Of a DNA stretch of 64,000 bases, positions 1-9,802 are shown one piece after another. The translations under genes were made by a program, and so were the position numbers. Within the stretch, counting starts at the first letter, position 1, and each line of letters starts with the position of its first letter. The stretch lies in assembly GCA_025499625.1 (NCBI GenBank), contig JAFMVD010000003.1:1-64000 (forward strand), written 5' to 3'. This DNA is from Carboxylicivirga fragile. Lineage in GTDB: Bacteria > Bacteroidota > Bacteroidia > Bacteroidales > Marinilabiliaceae. The notes beneath the pieces were generated by a model. That model ran no database searches. It was not told the DNA's origin and saw nothing but the letters and a program-made list of their open reading frames with translations.

Positions 1-60
1 ATGTAACTCCCATTGAATATGAATTAAATTATTACCAAGTTTTAATTGCGGCTTAAGGTC

Positions 61-2109
61 TTAAAAAAACGTCCGGTTTTTATTTGTAATTCCACTATTA
101 TGACTTGCCTTTTCTAGGGCGATTTCAATACTTATATTTTGAGGTTTATAAAGGCCAAATCCATTCTTTTCTGTGAATTCTTCACGTTTATTAAATCCAT
201 CCTGTAAGCCTTTTAGAACAACCTTCTCCTTAGATCCAATAGCCGACTTTGATGCATATTCATTTACAACTGATTCTATCCAAGTAGCACTTACTGGACT
301 ATTCTTTTTAAGCCAAAGCAAAAGATCGAGACCAGCCAAGCGTTGCTCCTCATTTTTAGCCAGAATAAGACGACCAGCACTTTCCCTAACGGTATTTTCT
401 CCCTGCTTAATTATTAACTCGATAACCGACCTGCGAAAGTCTGCAGCTTTTCTTGTCAGTAATCCCTCAAACACTTCCAACTCATTATCCTTTAATCTTG
501 CATCCGTTAGTGCACGAATGGCTGCACTTTTAACTGTTTCGGAACGATCCTTAAGGATGGAAAAAGCAAAATCTCTTTTACGTTTGTTTAAAGGTGGTTT
601 GTACTCATCCGACTTATAGCTATAGCCAGTATATCCAGGTAATATTTTTCCTGTTACTCTTTCACGATGATTTACTGATAAACTTTCGAAGTGAGGTAAT
701 ACCTTATCAATATCGACATCTTTTTTCAGATTTAACAGGTTAATCATCAAGTCTAGAACTTGTTCCTTACTGTATCGGAAAGTTAACCAAGAAAATACTT
801 TTGGCTGTGAAACACTCACCTTCTTAGGTAGTTTCTCCAATTGAGCTTCCAGTATATCAAACAAACGTTTCTTATCTTTATTAGATAACATATCGATAAA
901 AACCTGCACATTAACCAAACTAACAGCCTGACAAACTATTAAAGGATCATCATAATCAAGATATAAAGAACCATATTTAATAGATGTTGAAGAAATACCA
1001 ATCTGCTTTATAAAGTATAAGGCCAATAATATCTTTTCTTTATTCCCTTTTAGAACTTCATCTAAAAGGGGAGGGCAATCTTTAATGTCATAAACCCCCT
1101 GAGCCCATAACGCCATATATACTTTGGCATTATCTTCACTTTTTATCGCCTCTTTTATTTTAGATGGATCAGATAGATATAAATCCGCATACTCAAGAAA
1201 TCGTCTCACTGTTGTTTCTTTTTCCACTTCCCAACCAAACCCGGCCCATGTGTCTATGGCTCTTATAACAGAAGAAAAACGAGACAACTTATGCTCGATT
1301 ATTACCTTAATCATGTGCTTCATTGCACCCAATGAAGTTTCATCTAGACATTCTAATATTGTCTGACGTAACCCTTCTTGACGTTGAGCACTTAATAATA
1401 GCTTTTCTACTGCCTCCCAACACTCTGTATTTTTAGAAAGTAACATGGCTTTGATTATCGCTCGACTCGGCTTAGCAAGCTCATGCCTTCCATAAGTTGC
1501 ATCTAAAAATAGCTGAGTAAGCAATTGATCACCCTTATCTATCGCAGAAGCAAAAACAAATGAAAGGCTATTTGTTGGCAAATTATTACTATAAACAGCA
1601 TATTCTTCCAGAGTTAGTTCATGATCACATTCATGAATAAGTTGAATTATAAAATTAAGCTGACGGGTAAAATAAATGGCTTCCAATCCTGAGCCCCTAA
1701 AAGACCTTCGGGCATAACCTTGCTGATACATTAATGTTGGGATCATCTCCCAGGCCTTTTTCACATAAACGGCCATCCTTTCACCAAATAAGAATTCAAG
1801 AAGAGGATAGCGCTTATTATTCCAGAAATCCTGAGCGTTAGATATGCTTTTCAGTGCATTAAAACGCCTGGAGTTTTGCTCTATTTCTCTGTTCCAATAA
1901 TAATCGGAATCATTATCGGATAATTCCGCAATCTTATTTAACAAAACCAAGCCAATGTATGCATTATCTTTCGATAACTTTTTGTTTTTGCCCAGTACGA
2001 ACCCTACCAATCCACCAATTCGGTTATATTCTTTTCTTAGTCTGGCTGTCAATTCTTTAATATGATCTGTTTTTTCTTTGGATTTAAGATAATCTTTAGG
2101 ATTGTTCAT
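61..2109 (-). CDS. DUF5724/DUF4132-like helical-repeat protein, probably truncated
   Basis: Encodes 682 residues that look almost entirely helical, with HEAT-like pairs in the last third (around residues 520-620). The blocks around residues 30-60 (GGLVGFVLGKNKKLSKDNAYIGLVLL) and 245-300 resemble the DUF5724 N-terminal region of the large Bacteroidota DUF4132/MolR-like proteins; this is recalled similarity, not a search. Those proteins are usually well over 1000 residues and end in a DUF4132 domain, which is absent here. The same frame stays open for the remaining 20 codons to the window edge after the TAA stop, so a nonsense mutation or truncation is possible. It is the last gene of a minus-strand run, 13 bp after a small beta-grasp-like gene. 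Function unknown. Confidence 0.6.
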   Translation of the reverse strand: MNNPKDYLKSKEKTDHIKELTARLRKEYNRIGGLVGFVLGKNKKLSKDNAYIGLVLLNKIAELSDNDSDYYWNREIEQNSRRFNALKSISNAQDFWNNKRYPLLEFLFGERMAVYVKKAWEMIPTLMYQQGYARRSFRGSGLEAIYFTRQLNFIIQLIHECDHELTLEEYAVYSNNLPTNSLSFVFASAIDKGDQLLTQLFLDATYGRHELAKPSRAIIKAMLLSKNTECWEAVEKLLLSAQRQEGLRQTILECLDETSLGAMKHMIKVIIEHKLSRFSSVIRAIDTWAGFGWEVEKETTVRRFLEYADLYLSDPSKIKEAIKSEDNAKVYMALWAQGVYDIKDCPPLLDEVLKGNKEKILLALYFIKQIGISSTSIKYGSLYLDYDDPLIVCQAVSLVNVQVFIDMLSNKDKKRLFDILEAQLEKLPKKVSVSQPKVFSWLTFRYSKEQVLDLMINLLNLKKDVDIDKVLPHFESLSVNHRERVTGKILPGYTGYSYKSDEYKPPLNKRKRDFAFSILKDRSETVKSAAIRALTDARLKDNELEVFEGLLTRKAADFRRSVIELIIKQGENTVRESAGRLILAKNEEQRLAGLDLLLWLKKNSPVSATWIESVVNEYASKSAIGSKEKVVLKGLQDGFNKREEFTEKNGFGLYKPQNISIEIALEKASHNSGITNKNRTFF

Positions 2110-2122
2110 ATGATAAGGTTTT

Positions 2123-2545
2123 CTACCAGATACTTCCGGCTAAAAAGGTTAATCTTATAAAGGTTATTGAATCATTTTCTTTTAAGGTAATAGCTTGATT
2201 TACATCTTCAAATTGCTTCTCATTAATAAATAAGGCAATCAAACCATCTTCAAAGGCCATCAACACTGTTGTTTTTGCCTTTTCCTCGTCTGCCATAGTA
2301 GAATTATACCGCTCGTCAAACTTAATTTGACCTGTTTCAGCTTGATGATTGACCGTATCTTCATTCAAATAAACCAGAAGGTTACGTTCTTCTTTACGCA
2401 TATTAAAGGTATTTACTTGTTGAGATACTACTTGCTGTAAGAGCTCCCTAATACATGTCTTTGAGGAAATATCAATTTCAAGACCTACTTTGTTGATGTA
2501 GGCTCTCTTTTTTCCTAGTGATTTAAGGGTGAATGAGAGTTTCAT
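2123..2545 (-). CDS. Small protein with beta-grasp (MoaD/ThiS-like) C-terminus
   Basis: Encodes 140 residues without a signal peptide or membrane segment. The C-terminal part (about residues 90-140) reads like the end of a ubiquitin-like or sulphur-carrier beta-grasp fold: a strand ending LIALFINEKQ, an acidic loop, then ENDSITFIRLTFLAGSIW, which parallels the GDEVAFIPPVAGG ending of MoaD/ThiS. The terminal Gly-Gly is not present, so conjugation or thiocarboxylation cannot be assumed. It sits directly upstream of the DUF5724-like gene, and I infer that the two work together. Function unknown. Confidence 0.55.
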   Translation of the reverse strand: MKLSFTLKSLGKKRAYINKVGLEIDISSKTCIRELLQQVVSQQVNTFNMRKEERNLLVYLNEDTVNHQAETGQIKFDERYNSTMADEEKAKTTVLMAFEDGLIALFINEKQFEDVNQAITLKENDSITFIRLTFLAGSIW

Positions 2546-2607
2546 AATATTTATTTATTCTCAAATTTACTTTTAATATTATAATCAGCTTTTAAATGTG
2601 TTAATAT

Positions 2608-3291
2608 CTACCAAGCTATAAACCAATAAACAACCACATTCATTTCATCATGAAAACTAATGCCTTTTGAATAGCCATGTTTCCATTTCTCTGGTAACCA
2701 TGGTGCATCATACAGGTGAATATCGAAATCGGGTTTACCTGCCTTTGAATCAAGAAGTATATGCTTAAATCCCTTAACATCCACATGTTCCATATCGTAG
2801 TAACCTTTAATATCGATTAAAGGAACCGGAATTGCATTTTGAGGTTTATTGACTTCTACATATTCGTATACCAATGGATTTATCTGACTGGCATGAGGTT
2901 CAGTTAGTGTCTTATAATCTTCAGTATACGGAAAAATATAAATTAAAGATGTATCGGAAGCTCGCCAGGTCTGAAAGGAAGCATAAGCTTTCTTAATTGA
3001 CTTATAATTAGAGTCTTTGTATCGAGTAAAAAACATGGCTTCACTTGGACAAAAGAAGTCATCTGATCCTCTTGATTTATTCGTTGGCCTTTGTTGAAAA
3101 TGAAACCGAGTATTAAAGTCTGAAACATACTTTGGATAATGATCTATGCTTTCTTCACCAAATAGCTCAGTAGTGATTTTAAGGCCTTTACCCAAGCCCT
3201 TGTCAATACTTTCAGAACATGAACAAAAACTAGATAGAACAATAAACAGGCCGATCAACTTCAATATACTTTTAAACATATGCTTCATCAA
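2608..3291 (-). CDS. Hypothetical lipoprotein following mcrC
   Basis: Encodes 227 residues beginning with a hydrophobic signal segment (ILKLIGLFIVLSS) and a lipobox around Cys23/Cys25 (SSFCSCSES), so it is predicted to be lipid-anchored outside the inner membrane. The rest is soluble and aromatic-rich, with no family I recognise. The start codon lies one base after the mcrC stop, so the gene is very likely co-transcribed with mcrBC. An exported lipoprotein in a restriction operon is unusual; it could be a chance neighbour or a membrane partner of the system. Confidence 0.7.
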   Translation of the reverse strand: MMKHMFKSILKLIGLFIVLSSFCSCSESIDKGLGKGLKITTELFGEESIDHYPKYVSDFNTRFHFQQRPTNKSRGSDDFFCPSEAMFFTRYKDSNYKSIKKAYASFQTWRASDTSLIYIFPYTEDYKTLTEPHASQINPLVYEYVEVNKPQNAIPVPLIDIKGYYDMEHVDVKGFKHILLDSKAGKPDFDIHLYDAPWLPEKWKHGYSKGISFHDEMNVVVYWFIAW

Positions 3292-3292
3292 T

Positions 3293-4534
3293 TTAATTTG
3301 AATTGAAATGATAGGGTGTTATTTCAATCTGCCTTAAAACATCATACCCCACATCCACATTCAACCGTGCTTTCTCATCTACCACACTCACAAAACCCAT
3401 CTTGCAACTATGATCCTCACCCTCATTCAAAAAATATTTAAACTCTGTGTTTCTGTTTTCACCGGGGTATAATAACATAGCCTTTTTAGCATTCCAAAAA
3501 CGGTTGTAGGCATACATCTGGCGTAAATCGCCAACGGAGGCTGAGGATAAACCAGGTTGTTTCCATTTGGTGTCGATAATAAAGGTCTCATTGGTTTCCT
3601 TATGCTGAATGACAATATCCGGCTGTAGATAATTGTAGTTCCAGAAGGGTTTGGTCTCCTGACCTGTTACGACAAAAGGAGAAGCTTTAAGCGTTTTCTT
3701 AAGTATGACCAGCACATACTCTTCCCATAGCTGATTCATATCGAATAAGAGGGATAACATGCGTTCCTGACCACTGCTAATATCTGGTGAATAGTTCAAA
3801 ATGATTAGTCTCGCAATTTCCAATGGATATGAATAAGGTGCTGTTTTTCGATTCAATTTAATGCGCTCCAATAGCTCAGATGTCACCTGCTTTGAGCTTA
3901 CCTCTGGAAACTCCAGCTGAACACGCTTGCATTTATCGTACAGACTAGTGCCTTTGGTGAAATGCCCGACTATTTCAAGGGCAGTATTTAGGACCTGATG
4001 CAATAAATGATCCTGGTCATAGACCTGGTGAGAAGTATAAAAACGTTCCTGATGCACCAGATTATGACGTATCTGTCCGGCAAACTCCAACTTACCTTTT
4101 AAGGCTTTTACCTGACCGGTATGTTTGCGATATTGCTTGACCAAACCACGCCGAATTAGGCCATCTACCTCGTTCAGAAATAATTCAAAGTAGACTTCCA
4201 ATAAATTGAGATGCTGCCGCTTGACATTAGCTCCTCCTGCACTTTCCGGTTTTAGACGACCGCAGGCCTTCAGCATATGTATCAATACTTTTTGCCATTG
4301 CCCCTTATCACCATGTTTATCAGCTTTGGGCAAAATTTCAATGCACAAGCCATCCACCTGAATAACACCCACATATTGCTTAAACTTCAATCCACCATAA
4401 ATGGGATCGAAATACTGAAAATCGTGCAACTCATTCAACTTCAATAAGGCATCCAGATGCTTTTGCTTGAAACCTTTGTTGCCAATTAATAAGCGCTCGT
4501 GCTCAAAAACTTGTATGGTACTATAGCCGATCAC
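3293..4534 (-). CDS. mcrC: McrC-type nuclease subunit of a type IV restriction system
   Basis: Encodes 413 residues, the normal size for McrC. The N-terminal half is the McrB-binding region with typical text such as YVGVIQVDGLCIEILPKA (residues about 54-71). A PD-(D/E)xK nuclease motif follows near residues 303-323: YLQPDIVI, then FIIDTKWK, giving the catalytic Asp, Asp and Lys. McrC is recruited by McrB and cuts DNA carrying modified cytosines. The start lies two bases after the mcrB stop, which indicates translational coupling. All nuclease residues are visible, so the subunit should be active. Confidence 0.93.
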   Translation of the reverse strand: MIGYSTIQVFEHERLLIGNKGFKQKHLDALLKLNELHDFQYFDPIYGGLKFKQYVGVIQVDGLCIEILPKADKHGDKGQWQKVLIHMLKACGRLKPESAGGANVKRQHLNLLEVYFELFLNEVDGLIRRGLVKQYRKHTGQVKALKGKLEFAGQIRHNLVHQERFYTSHQVYDQDHLLHQVLNTALEIVGHFTKGTSLYDKCKRVQLEFPEVSSKQVTSELLERIKLNRKTAPYSYPLEIARLIILNYSPDISSGQERMLSLLFDMNQLWEEYVLVILKKTLKASPFVVTGQETKPFWNYNYLQPDIVIQHKETNETFIIDTKWKQPGLSSASVGDLRQMYAYNRFWNAKKAMLLYPGENRNTEFKYFLNEGEDHSCKMGFVSVVDEKARLNVDVGYDVLRQIEITPYHFNSN

Positions 4535-4536
4535 GG

Positions 4537-7029
4537 TTATTGCTTTTTAGCCAATAATGAGTCAATGGCTTCTTTTAATGGGAAATCATCACCTATTGGT
4601 TTCAACTCCCAACGGTCATTTTTATAATGATCTGTATCACCGTAGCCTTCGAGATTAGCAAAGACGATATCTCCATTTTTCTTTTCAACAAAACCTTTGC
4701 CCAATACTAAGCCAATCTTACCATAATCACCATAGAAGTATTCTTGTAAGAGAGGAATAATTTTATCCTTAAAAACCAGCTTCAAATCTTCCATGGTTGC
4801 AGCTTGCATAAAGTAACTATGGCCAATGGTATGATCCCGATCAACAAGCACCTCAATGCGTTTATTTATGGTATGTAGAAGGGCTACTAAATCAATCTCT
4901 TCAATCTCACCTTCAGAAGCTCCATAGTCTTTAATCAGTTCTGGTTGAGGCATCATTTCTTCAAAAGAAAAACGACGACGCAAAGCAGTATCCAATGCTT
5001 CAACACTGCGATCAGCCGTATTCATGGTGCCGATAATATGAAGATTTGGTGGGACTTTAAATTCAGTTTTTGAATAAGGTAAAACAACAGACAACTCATT
5101 GTCTTCGCCTTCTCGCTTATCCTCTTCAATAAGAGTAATTAGCTCACCAAATATTTGAGAAACGTTACCTCGGTTTATTTCATCAATAAAAATGGCATAA
5201 GCCTGATCCGGATCTTTTCTTGCTCTGTTAGCAATTTTCTTAAATAAACCATCCTGAATTTCATAAACCAAGCCGTCCTCTTCTTCAGACATAACTGGCT
5301 TTATACCTTCAATAAAATCCTCGTATGAGAATGACTGATGAAAAGTGATAAACTCATATCGCTTTATTTCAAGCTCAGAATCTTTGCTAAAGTTTTTAAT
5401 CTCATTATTTAAGGCTAATAACTCCGGAGATTGTTGTTCAACTTCATCTAAAATTATTTCCCAAAACTTATCATCAGTCTTATTGAATATTAATGGATTC
5501 GCCTTCTTTTTAACTTTAACAGCATCACAGTTTTCAATTGTATGAGCTTGCAACTGCCCCCAAATGGTAGGCGTTACAGTTGTAGAGTTTGATAATGAAG
5601 CTTTAATCTGAAGAAATTCATGATTAAAAATATCCGCGACTTTTGCCTTGCCAATATCCATTAACACCAAAGCAATCACCTCCCACCATGACCTTTCCTG
5701 AATAAATGTCTTTAAGAATTCTTCCCTCGTAACAGTTGACTTCTTCGATGTAAAGAGATTGAAATACTTATTGCTTAAGGTATAGGTTTTTCCGGTTCCT
5801 GGAGGGCCATATAGTATTGTATTCAAAGGTAATTTCATAAACTGTTGGCCATTAGAATTAAATATCCCCATCACTCTTTGAAAATAAAATTCATAATCAG
5901 GATGTTCTGATTTATAATGGGTAACATCAGTGAGGGTTTTAAGTGGCAAGTCGAAATCTGTTTTCCAACTTCCTTTTAGTTTCCATTCAACATCCCTGCA
6001 ATGATAATAATAGGAGCGGTCTGAATCGTAATAGTAATCCGATTTAACTTCTCCATAACCAATCAATTCCTTTCTACCGCGTTTTACAAAAATAATATCT
6101 CCAATGGCTACTTTATCACGAAACTCTATATTGGCCAATGCATTAATATTCTTGTCTTTTTGAGTTCCCTCAATTTCTTGAAGAACCTTGGCTAATTCCT
6201 TTTGAGATCCATATCGGTGTAGGTCTGTCAGATCATCCCAACCTAGAGCCATAACTCCTTTTTCATAAAACTCTTCCCAATGTTTAGCTTTTGCACCTGG
6301 GGCATACATCCAATAATTAATACCGTTTGAATTATTCATTCCGGTTAAAGTTTCAGGTTCATTAACAATGCTTTCTTTTAGAGTATCTCTTTCCAAGGAA
6401 GCCTCAGCTGAAATAAGGTAAAAGGGTTCATCTGTTTTACCCTTTATTTGCTCCAATACATTCTTGTATTCCGAAAAGGACTTGAAAGCGGTATCAACAC
6501 CATACTTATTTTTGATATATGGTATTGAGGGGCCATTAAGTGGAATGTACTTATGAGGATCAATGTAAAAAAACAGCTCTGTTAGTTTTACCTGGCCGAT
6601 TCCTTTAATGGTTAAGATATCTTCGAATTGCTCATCAGTTACAGAATCGTTGAGTATCGAAAAAAACATATTCCACAAGCGGTCTATTTCATTGGAATTC
6701 CTGTCTTTTTTGAAAGGGAACAAATGTACCTTTCGTGCATCAGCACTTGGCAGACCAGAATCATCATCGGGTATAGGCAAATCCAATTCTTTAGCAATTG
6801 CTGCAAATAACTGTATTCTCTTCTCCGGACCGAACTTGTTTAAATAGCAGAAAAAGGTAAAGGGATCAATCTCATCCAATTCAATTTTCTGGCCATTACT
6901 ATCCTGATCAACAAAACCATCGATACCAATTGATTTTAATAGTTTGATTAAACCACGTTGGTTATCTTTCTGGCCTTGCAAATATTCCACAAAGCCTTTG
7001 TATGTCGGAATCCAGGAGAATTTAGTCAT
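4537..7029 (-). CDS. mcrB: McrB-type AAA+ GTPase with EVE-like modified-base reader domain
   Basis: Encodes 830 residues. Residues 1-220 form an alpha-helical domain without a recognised name. Residues about 235-385 resemble an EVE/PUA-like fold ([16 protein letters not shown], then [22 protein letters not shown]), a pocket that flips out and reads modified bases. The AAA+ domain carries Walker A GPPGTGKT near residue 405, Walker [10 protein letters not shown] near 612, and the McrB-specific sensor segment GTMNTADRS near 665 followed by ALRRRF. It translocates DNA using GTP and directs McrC cleavage. It is first in a tight run with mcrC. The EVE reader suggests defence against phage with modified bases. 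Confidence 0.94.
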   Translation of the reverse strand: MTKFSWIPTYKGFVEYLQGQKDNQRGLIKLLKSIGIDGFVDQDSNGQKIELDEIDPFTFFCYLNKFGPEKRIQLFAAIAKELDLPIPDDDSGLPSADARKVHLFPFKKDRNSNEIDRLWNMFFSILNDSVTDEQFEDILTIKGIGQVKLTELFFYIDPHKYIPLNGPSIPYIKNKYGVDTAFKSFSEYKNVLEQIKGKTDEPFYLISAEASLERDTLKESIVNEPETLTGMNNSNGINYWMYAPGAKAKHWEEFYEKGVMALGWDDLTDLHRYGSQKELAKVLQEIEGTQKDKNINALANIEFRDKVAIGDIIFVKRGRKELIGYGEVKSDYYYDSDRSYYYHCRDVEWKLKGSWKTDFDLPLKTLTDVTHYKSEHPDYEFYFQRVMGIFNSNGQQFMKLPLNTILYGPPGTGKTYTLSNKYFNLFTSKKSTVTREEFLKTFIQERSWWEVIALVLMDIGKAKVADIFNHEFLQIKASLSNSTTVTPTIWGQLQAHTIENCDAVKVKKKANPLIFNKTDDKFWEIILDEVEQQSPELLALNNEIKNFSKDSELEIKRYEFITFHQSFSYEDFIEGIKPVMSEEEDGLVYEIQDGLFKKIANRARKDPDQAYAIFIDEINRGNVSQIFGELITLIEEDKREGEDNELSVVLPYSKTEFKVPPNLHIIGTMNTADRSVEALDTALRRRFSFEEMMPQPELIKDYGASEGEIEEIDLVALLHTINKRIEVLVDRDHTIGHSYFMQAATMEDLKLVFKDKIIPLLQEYFYGDYGKIGLVLGKGFVEKKNGDIVFANLEGYGDTDHYKNDRWELKPIGDDFPLKEAIDSLLAKKQ

Positions 7030-7106
7030 ATAATTATATTATAGATTAGGCATTCAGTAAATTAAAATATTACAAAAATTTAAAACAATAAGATAGTCTC
7101 ATAAAA

Positions 7107-7154
7107 TTACCCTTTCGCCACTATATCCAATCCATTATCTTTTAATTTATATTT
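7107..7154 (-). repeat. Gene-tail repeat, copy 1
   Basis: Read on the minus strand this stretch encodes KYKLKDNGLDIVAKG followed by TAA. It is not part of an intact gene. A near copy, KYKLKDKGSDMVAES followed by TAG, lies at 9746-9793. The two share about 40 of 48 bases and keep the same frame and stop position, so they look like duplicated 3' ends of one ancestral gene. The conserved reading frame favours coding origin over a regulatory repeat. Confidence 0.55.
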
Positions 7155-7182
7155 ATCTCTTCATACCTATAAACAGGGATAT

Positions 7183-9015
7183 TTAATAATCCAACTTCAT
7201 ATAATACCCTCTATTCCAAAAGAGCATTTTGTTCGCCAGAGTTACTTCGTGTGAAGAATTATTATAATCATATTTAAAAGTTGGAACTGAATGCTTTAGA
7301 TCTCCGCTTGATAAATTATAGATATGAAATTCATTTTTATTATGATTGATGGTCAAGAATTCTTCTTGAAAGGAATTAATACTTAACAATCCTAAATCGC
7401 CAACATATAAAGATTTAATTAAAACCCCGTCTAATGAATATGATTTAAGTGAGCCATCAATATATGCGAAAAACTTATCATTATTATTATAATCAAAATC
7501 GTATAAACATATCCCATTGTAGCCCCAAATATCATGCACCTGACCATCCGTAATTTTTACCATTTTAATTCCTCCACCTTCTTTAGTTGGCGAATAATCG
7601 GTAAAAATTACAAATTCACCGTTAGTTGATATTTTTAATGGTGATTTAAACCCTTTAGGACTAATTGTTTTTATTGAAGTAATCAATTGTTGATTAATCA
7701 TATCATAGACATGTATATCATGCATAACTATTAGTGCAATTCCGTTATCAGATATCCGCCATGAATTCAACCCCCATCCATAATCACTAAGATTTAGATC
7801 TTTTAAGTTGACTTCAGAAACAAACGTTTTATCAGGTGAGGAATACAATTTTAAATTGTCATCGTCTTTTATTAAGTAATATTTAGCATTACTTGAACAA
7901 ACACCTCCCTTAGAGTCAAGAACATCTTTAAACTCATAATCATCATTTAGTTTCCCTAATCGAAGATATGAACCGGAATGAATAATCCCTTCTGAACTAC
8001 AAGTAACATTCTCAATACTATATCCCGTTGCACCAGCATATTTATATGCAGAAGAACCATTTACATTAAAACTTGAAAACAAATTGTTTTTAACGTTTAT
8101 GAGAGAAGGAGAATTGGATTTAGAAACAGCATGTAAATAATACCAAGCTCCAGTAGCAAATTTCGCATCGCTATGAATAAAACTGGTTTCATTAGCACCA
8201 ACCTCACCAATTAATTTACCCTCGTATGAATCATATAATCGCTCATAAATAAGGTATTTATCAATGGCATTAAAATATTCACTTTTATCCCATGTGATAA
8301 GATTCCCCTCAATATGAGGTAATACTGTTACCTCCTGATTTTTCCCCCTTGCATAATATTTGCTTATAAGTTTGCTCGTTGAAGTATGAGTTGTTAGTTT
8401 ATATGATCTAGAATAACCAACAAAACTACTGTCAGGAAGCTGAGTAATATCCGGATTATTAATTATTGCCACTTGATCGCCATAACCATTTGATATAACA
8501 TAGGATTTGAAATCAGGCCCCTTGAAACGTTCCCATTTTAGATGCTGTATCCCATTCGCTACTTCATTACTTATAATTTTTGGAGCATAGTTATGCTCTA
8601 AAAACAACTTAAATTCTTTTGATAATTGATAGTATTCCAAATCAAGTTTATCGGCTACACTGCCACTGTTTGTTTTTACATCAAACTCAATTTTCAATGT
8701 CGACTTTGTTGTTCCATCTCCAAAATTATCATACGCTTGAAAGAACAAAGTGTCACTATCATTTCTCTTTACATCAACGGAGTAGCCATCAATCATTAAT
8801 CGTGCCTCTAACACCCTATAATCTTCTACCTTATACGTAATAAAGTAATCGTTGTAGGGCGAAACTATTATTGTATCACTGCTAACATTTAAAGCAATAT
8901 CAAAACGAATATCTGATGGAGGGGCAACCAATTCTGATTGTGAATACTCATCAGGTTGATGAGTGCATGAAAAAAAGAATAAACTAACTACTATTACGTA
9001 AATATATAATCTCAT
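7183..9015 (-). CDS. Large hypothetical lipoprotein with beta-rich/propeller-like body
   Basis: Encodes 610 residues if translation begins at the Met of MRLYIYVIVVSLFFFSC, chosen because it gives a clean signal peptide and lipobox (Cys16) and lies one base after the preceding stop codon. The body looks beta-rich: an Ig/fibronectin-like N-terminal half (around 40-290), then repeated strand motifs (SPDKTFVSEVNL, GSLKSYSLDGVLIKSLYVGD) resembling a WD40/NHL-type propeller. Probably anchored at the cell surface or in the periplasm. It follows a beta-barrel gene and may form a pair with it. No specific family recognised. Confidence 0.75.
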   Translation of the reverse strand: MRLYIYVIVVSLFFFSCTHQPDEYSQSELVAPPSDIRFDIALNVSSDTIIVSPYNDYFITYKVEDYRVLEARLMIDGYSVDVKRNDSDTLFFQAYDNFGDGTTKSTLKIEFDVKTNSGSVADKLDLEYYQLSKEFKLFLEHNYAPKIISNEVANGIQHLKWERFKGPDFKSYVISNGYGDQVAIINNPDITQLPDSSFVGYSRSYKLTTHTSTSKLISKYYARGKNQEVTVLPHIEGNLITWDKSEYFNAIDKYLIYERLYDSYEGKLIGEVGANETSFIHSDAKFATGAWYYLHAVSKSNSPSLINVKNNLFSSFNVNGSSAYKYAGATGYSIENVTCSSEGIIHSGSYLRLGKLNDDYEFKDVLDSKGGVCSSNAKYYLIKDDDNLKLYSSPDKTFVSEVNLKDLNLSDYGWGLNSWRISDNGIALIVMHDIHVYDMINQQLITSIKTISPKGFKSPLKISTNGEFVIFTDYSPTKEGGGIKMVKITDGQVHDIWGYNGICLYDFDYNNNDKFFAYIDGSLKSYSLDGVLIKSLYVGDLGLLSINSFQEEFLTINHNKNEFHIYNLSSGDLKHSVPTFKYDYNNSSHEVTLANKMLFWNRGYYMKLDY

Positions 9016-9016
9016 C

Positions 9017-9715
9017 TTATTGTCTTTGAATATTAAATGACACACCACATTTAACTCTTAATCCGCTCCAATCGGCCTCCTTGTCTTCTTCAAACACAGT
9101 CCAGAAATCTGTGTTATTGGTTGTTAAAGATGTTTTACTATCGTAGGCATATCCACATTGTGCAAATAAATTAAAATGTTTAAATACTTTTACTATTTCA
9201 ATATTGCTATCCAGTATAAATGAATTACCATTATAGAGTCTACTCTTGTTAAGCCTGGATGCGTATTCGGGGTATTCGCGCTTCTCTTCATATTTTGTGA
9301 CGATAAAACCTGGCTTTAGTGTTAGGTAAAAATTGAATCCTTTTTTTTGAAGAAATCGTGTGCTCAAAAGACCTGAATAGTTAATTGCACTTAGTAATTG
9401 GTCAAAAGCGACGACACCAGAGTAATCTTCTATTGATAAGCGGCCACTGGTTGACTGATAGCCCATCAATACTCCAAACTTATAGCGCCCTTCCTTAATT
9501 AAATAATTTATTCCTCCTTCGAAATTCAAATATCCAGGAAAACTACTCGTTGTTTGCATGGGTAATCCGTAGGGAATATACATTTCAGCCTGAATAGCTT
9601 TTATATTATCCATATTATATTGTCCATATCCGATTGATATATGGGGCTCAATCGATTGACATAGACCTTTAATTGCTATCAACGAAATAGCAAAAATAAG
9701 AATGTATTTCTTCAT
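9017..9715 (-). CDS. Outer-membrane beta-barrel protein
   Basis: Encodes 232 residues with a signal peptide (MKKYILIFAISLIAIKGLCQ, cleavage probably after LCQ). The rest consists of alternating amphipathic strands (PHISIGYGQYN, YKFGVLMGYQS, FYLTLKPGFIV, FNLFAQCGYAYD) and ends in a strand with a C-terminal aromatic region, as in PorT/OmpX-like Bacteroidota barrels. It is immediately followed by the lipoprotein gene ending at 7183, with a one-base gap, so the two are probably an operon. Substrate or role cannot be told. Confidence 0.75.
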   Translation of the reverse strand: MKKYILIFAISLIAIKGLCQSIEPHISIGYGQYNMDNIKAIQAEMYIPYGLPMQTTSSFPGYLNFEGGINYLIKEGRYKFGVLMGYQSTSGRLSIEDYSGVVAFDQLLSAINYSGLLSTRFLQKKGFNFYLTLKPGFIVTKYEEKREYPEYASRLNKSRLYNGNSFILDSNIEIVKVFKHFNLFAQCGYAYDSKTSLTTNNTDFWTVFEEDKEADWSGLRVKCGVSFNIQRQ

Positions 9716-9745
9716 TAGTTAGGTTTAAATTCTTTGAGGGACATG

Positions 9746-9802
9746 CTAGCTCTCCGCCACCATATCCGATCCTTTATCTTTTAATTTATATTTCTTTCTC
9801 TT
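9746..9802 (-). repeat. Gene-tail repeat, copy 2, in frame after the preceding stop
   Basis: After the TAG stop of the gene ending at 9803, the same frame continues KRKKYKLKDKGSDMVAES and then a second TAG. This is the partner of the tail at 7107-7154. Either the upstream gene has lost an 18-residue C-terminal extension through a point mutation to TAG, or recombination has placed new genes in front of an old 3' end. Confidence 0.55.
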
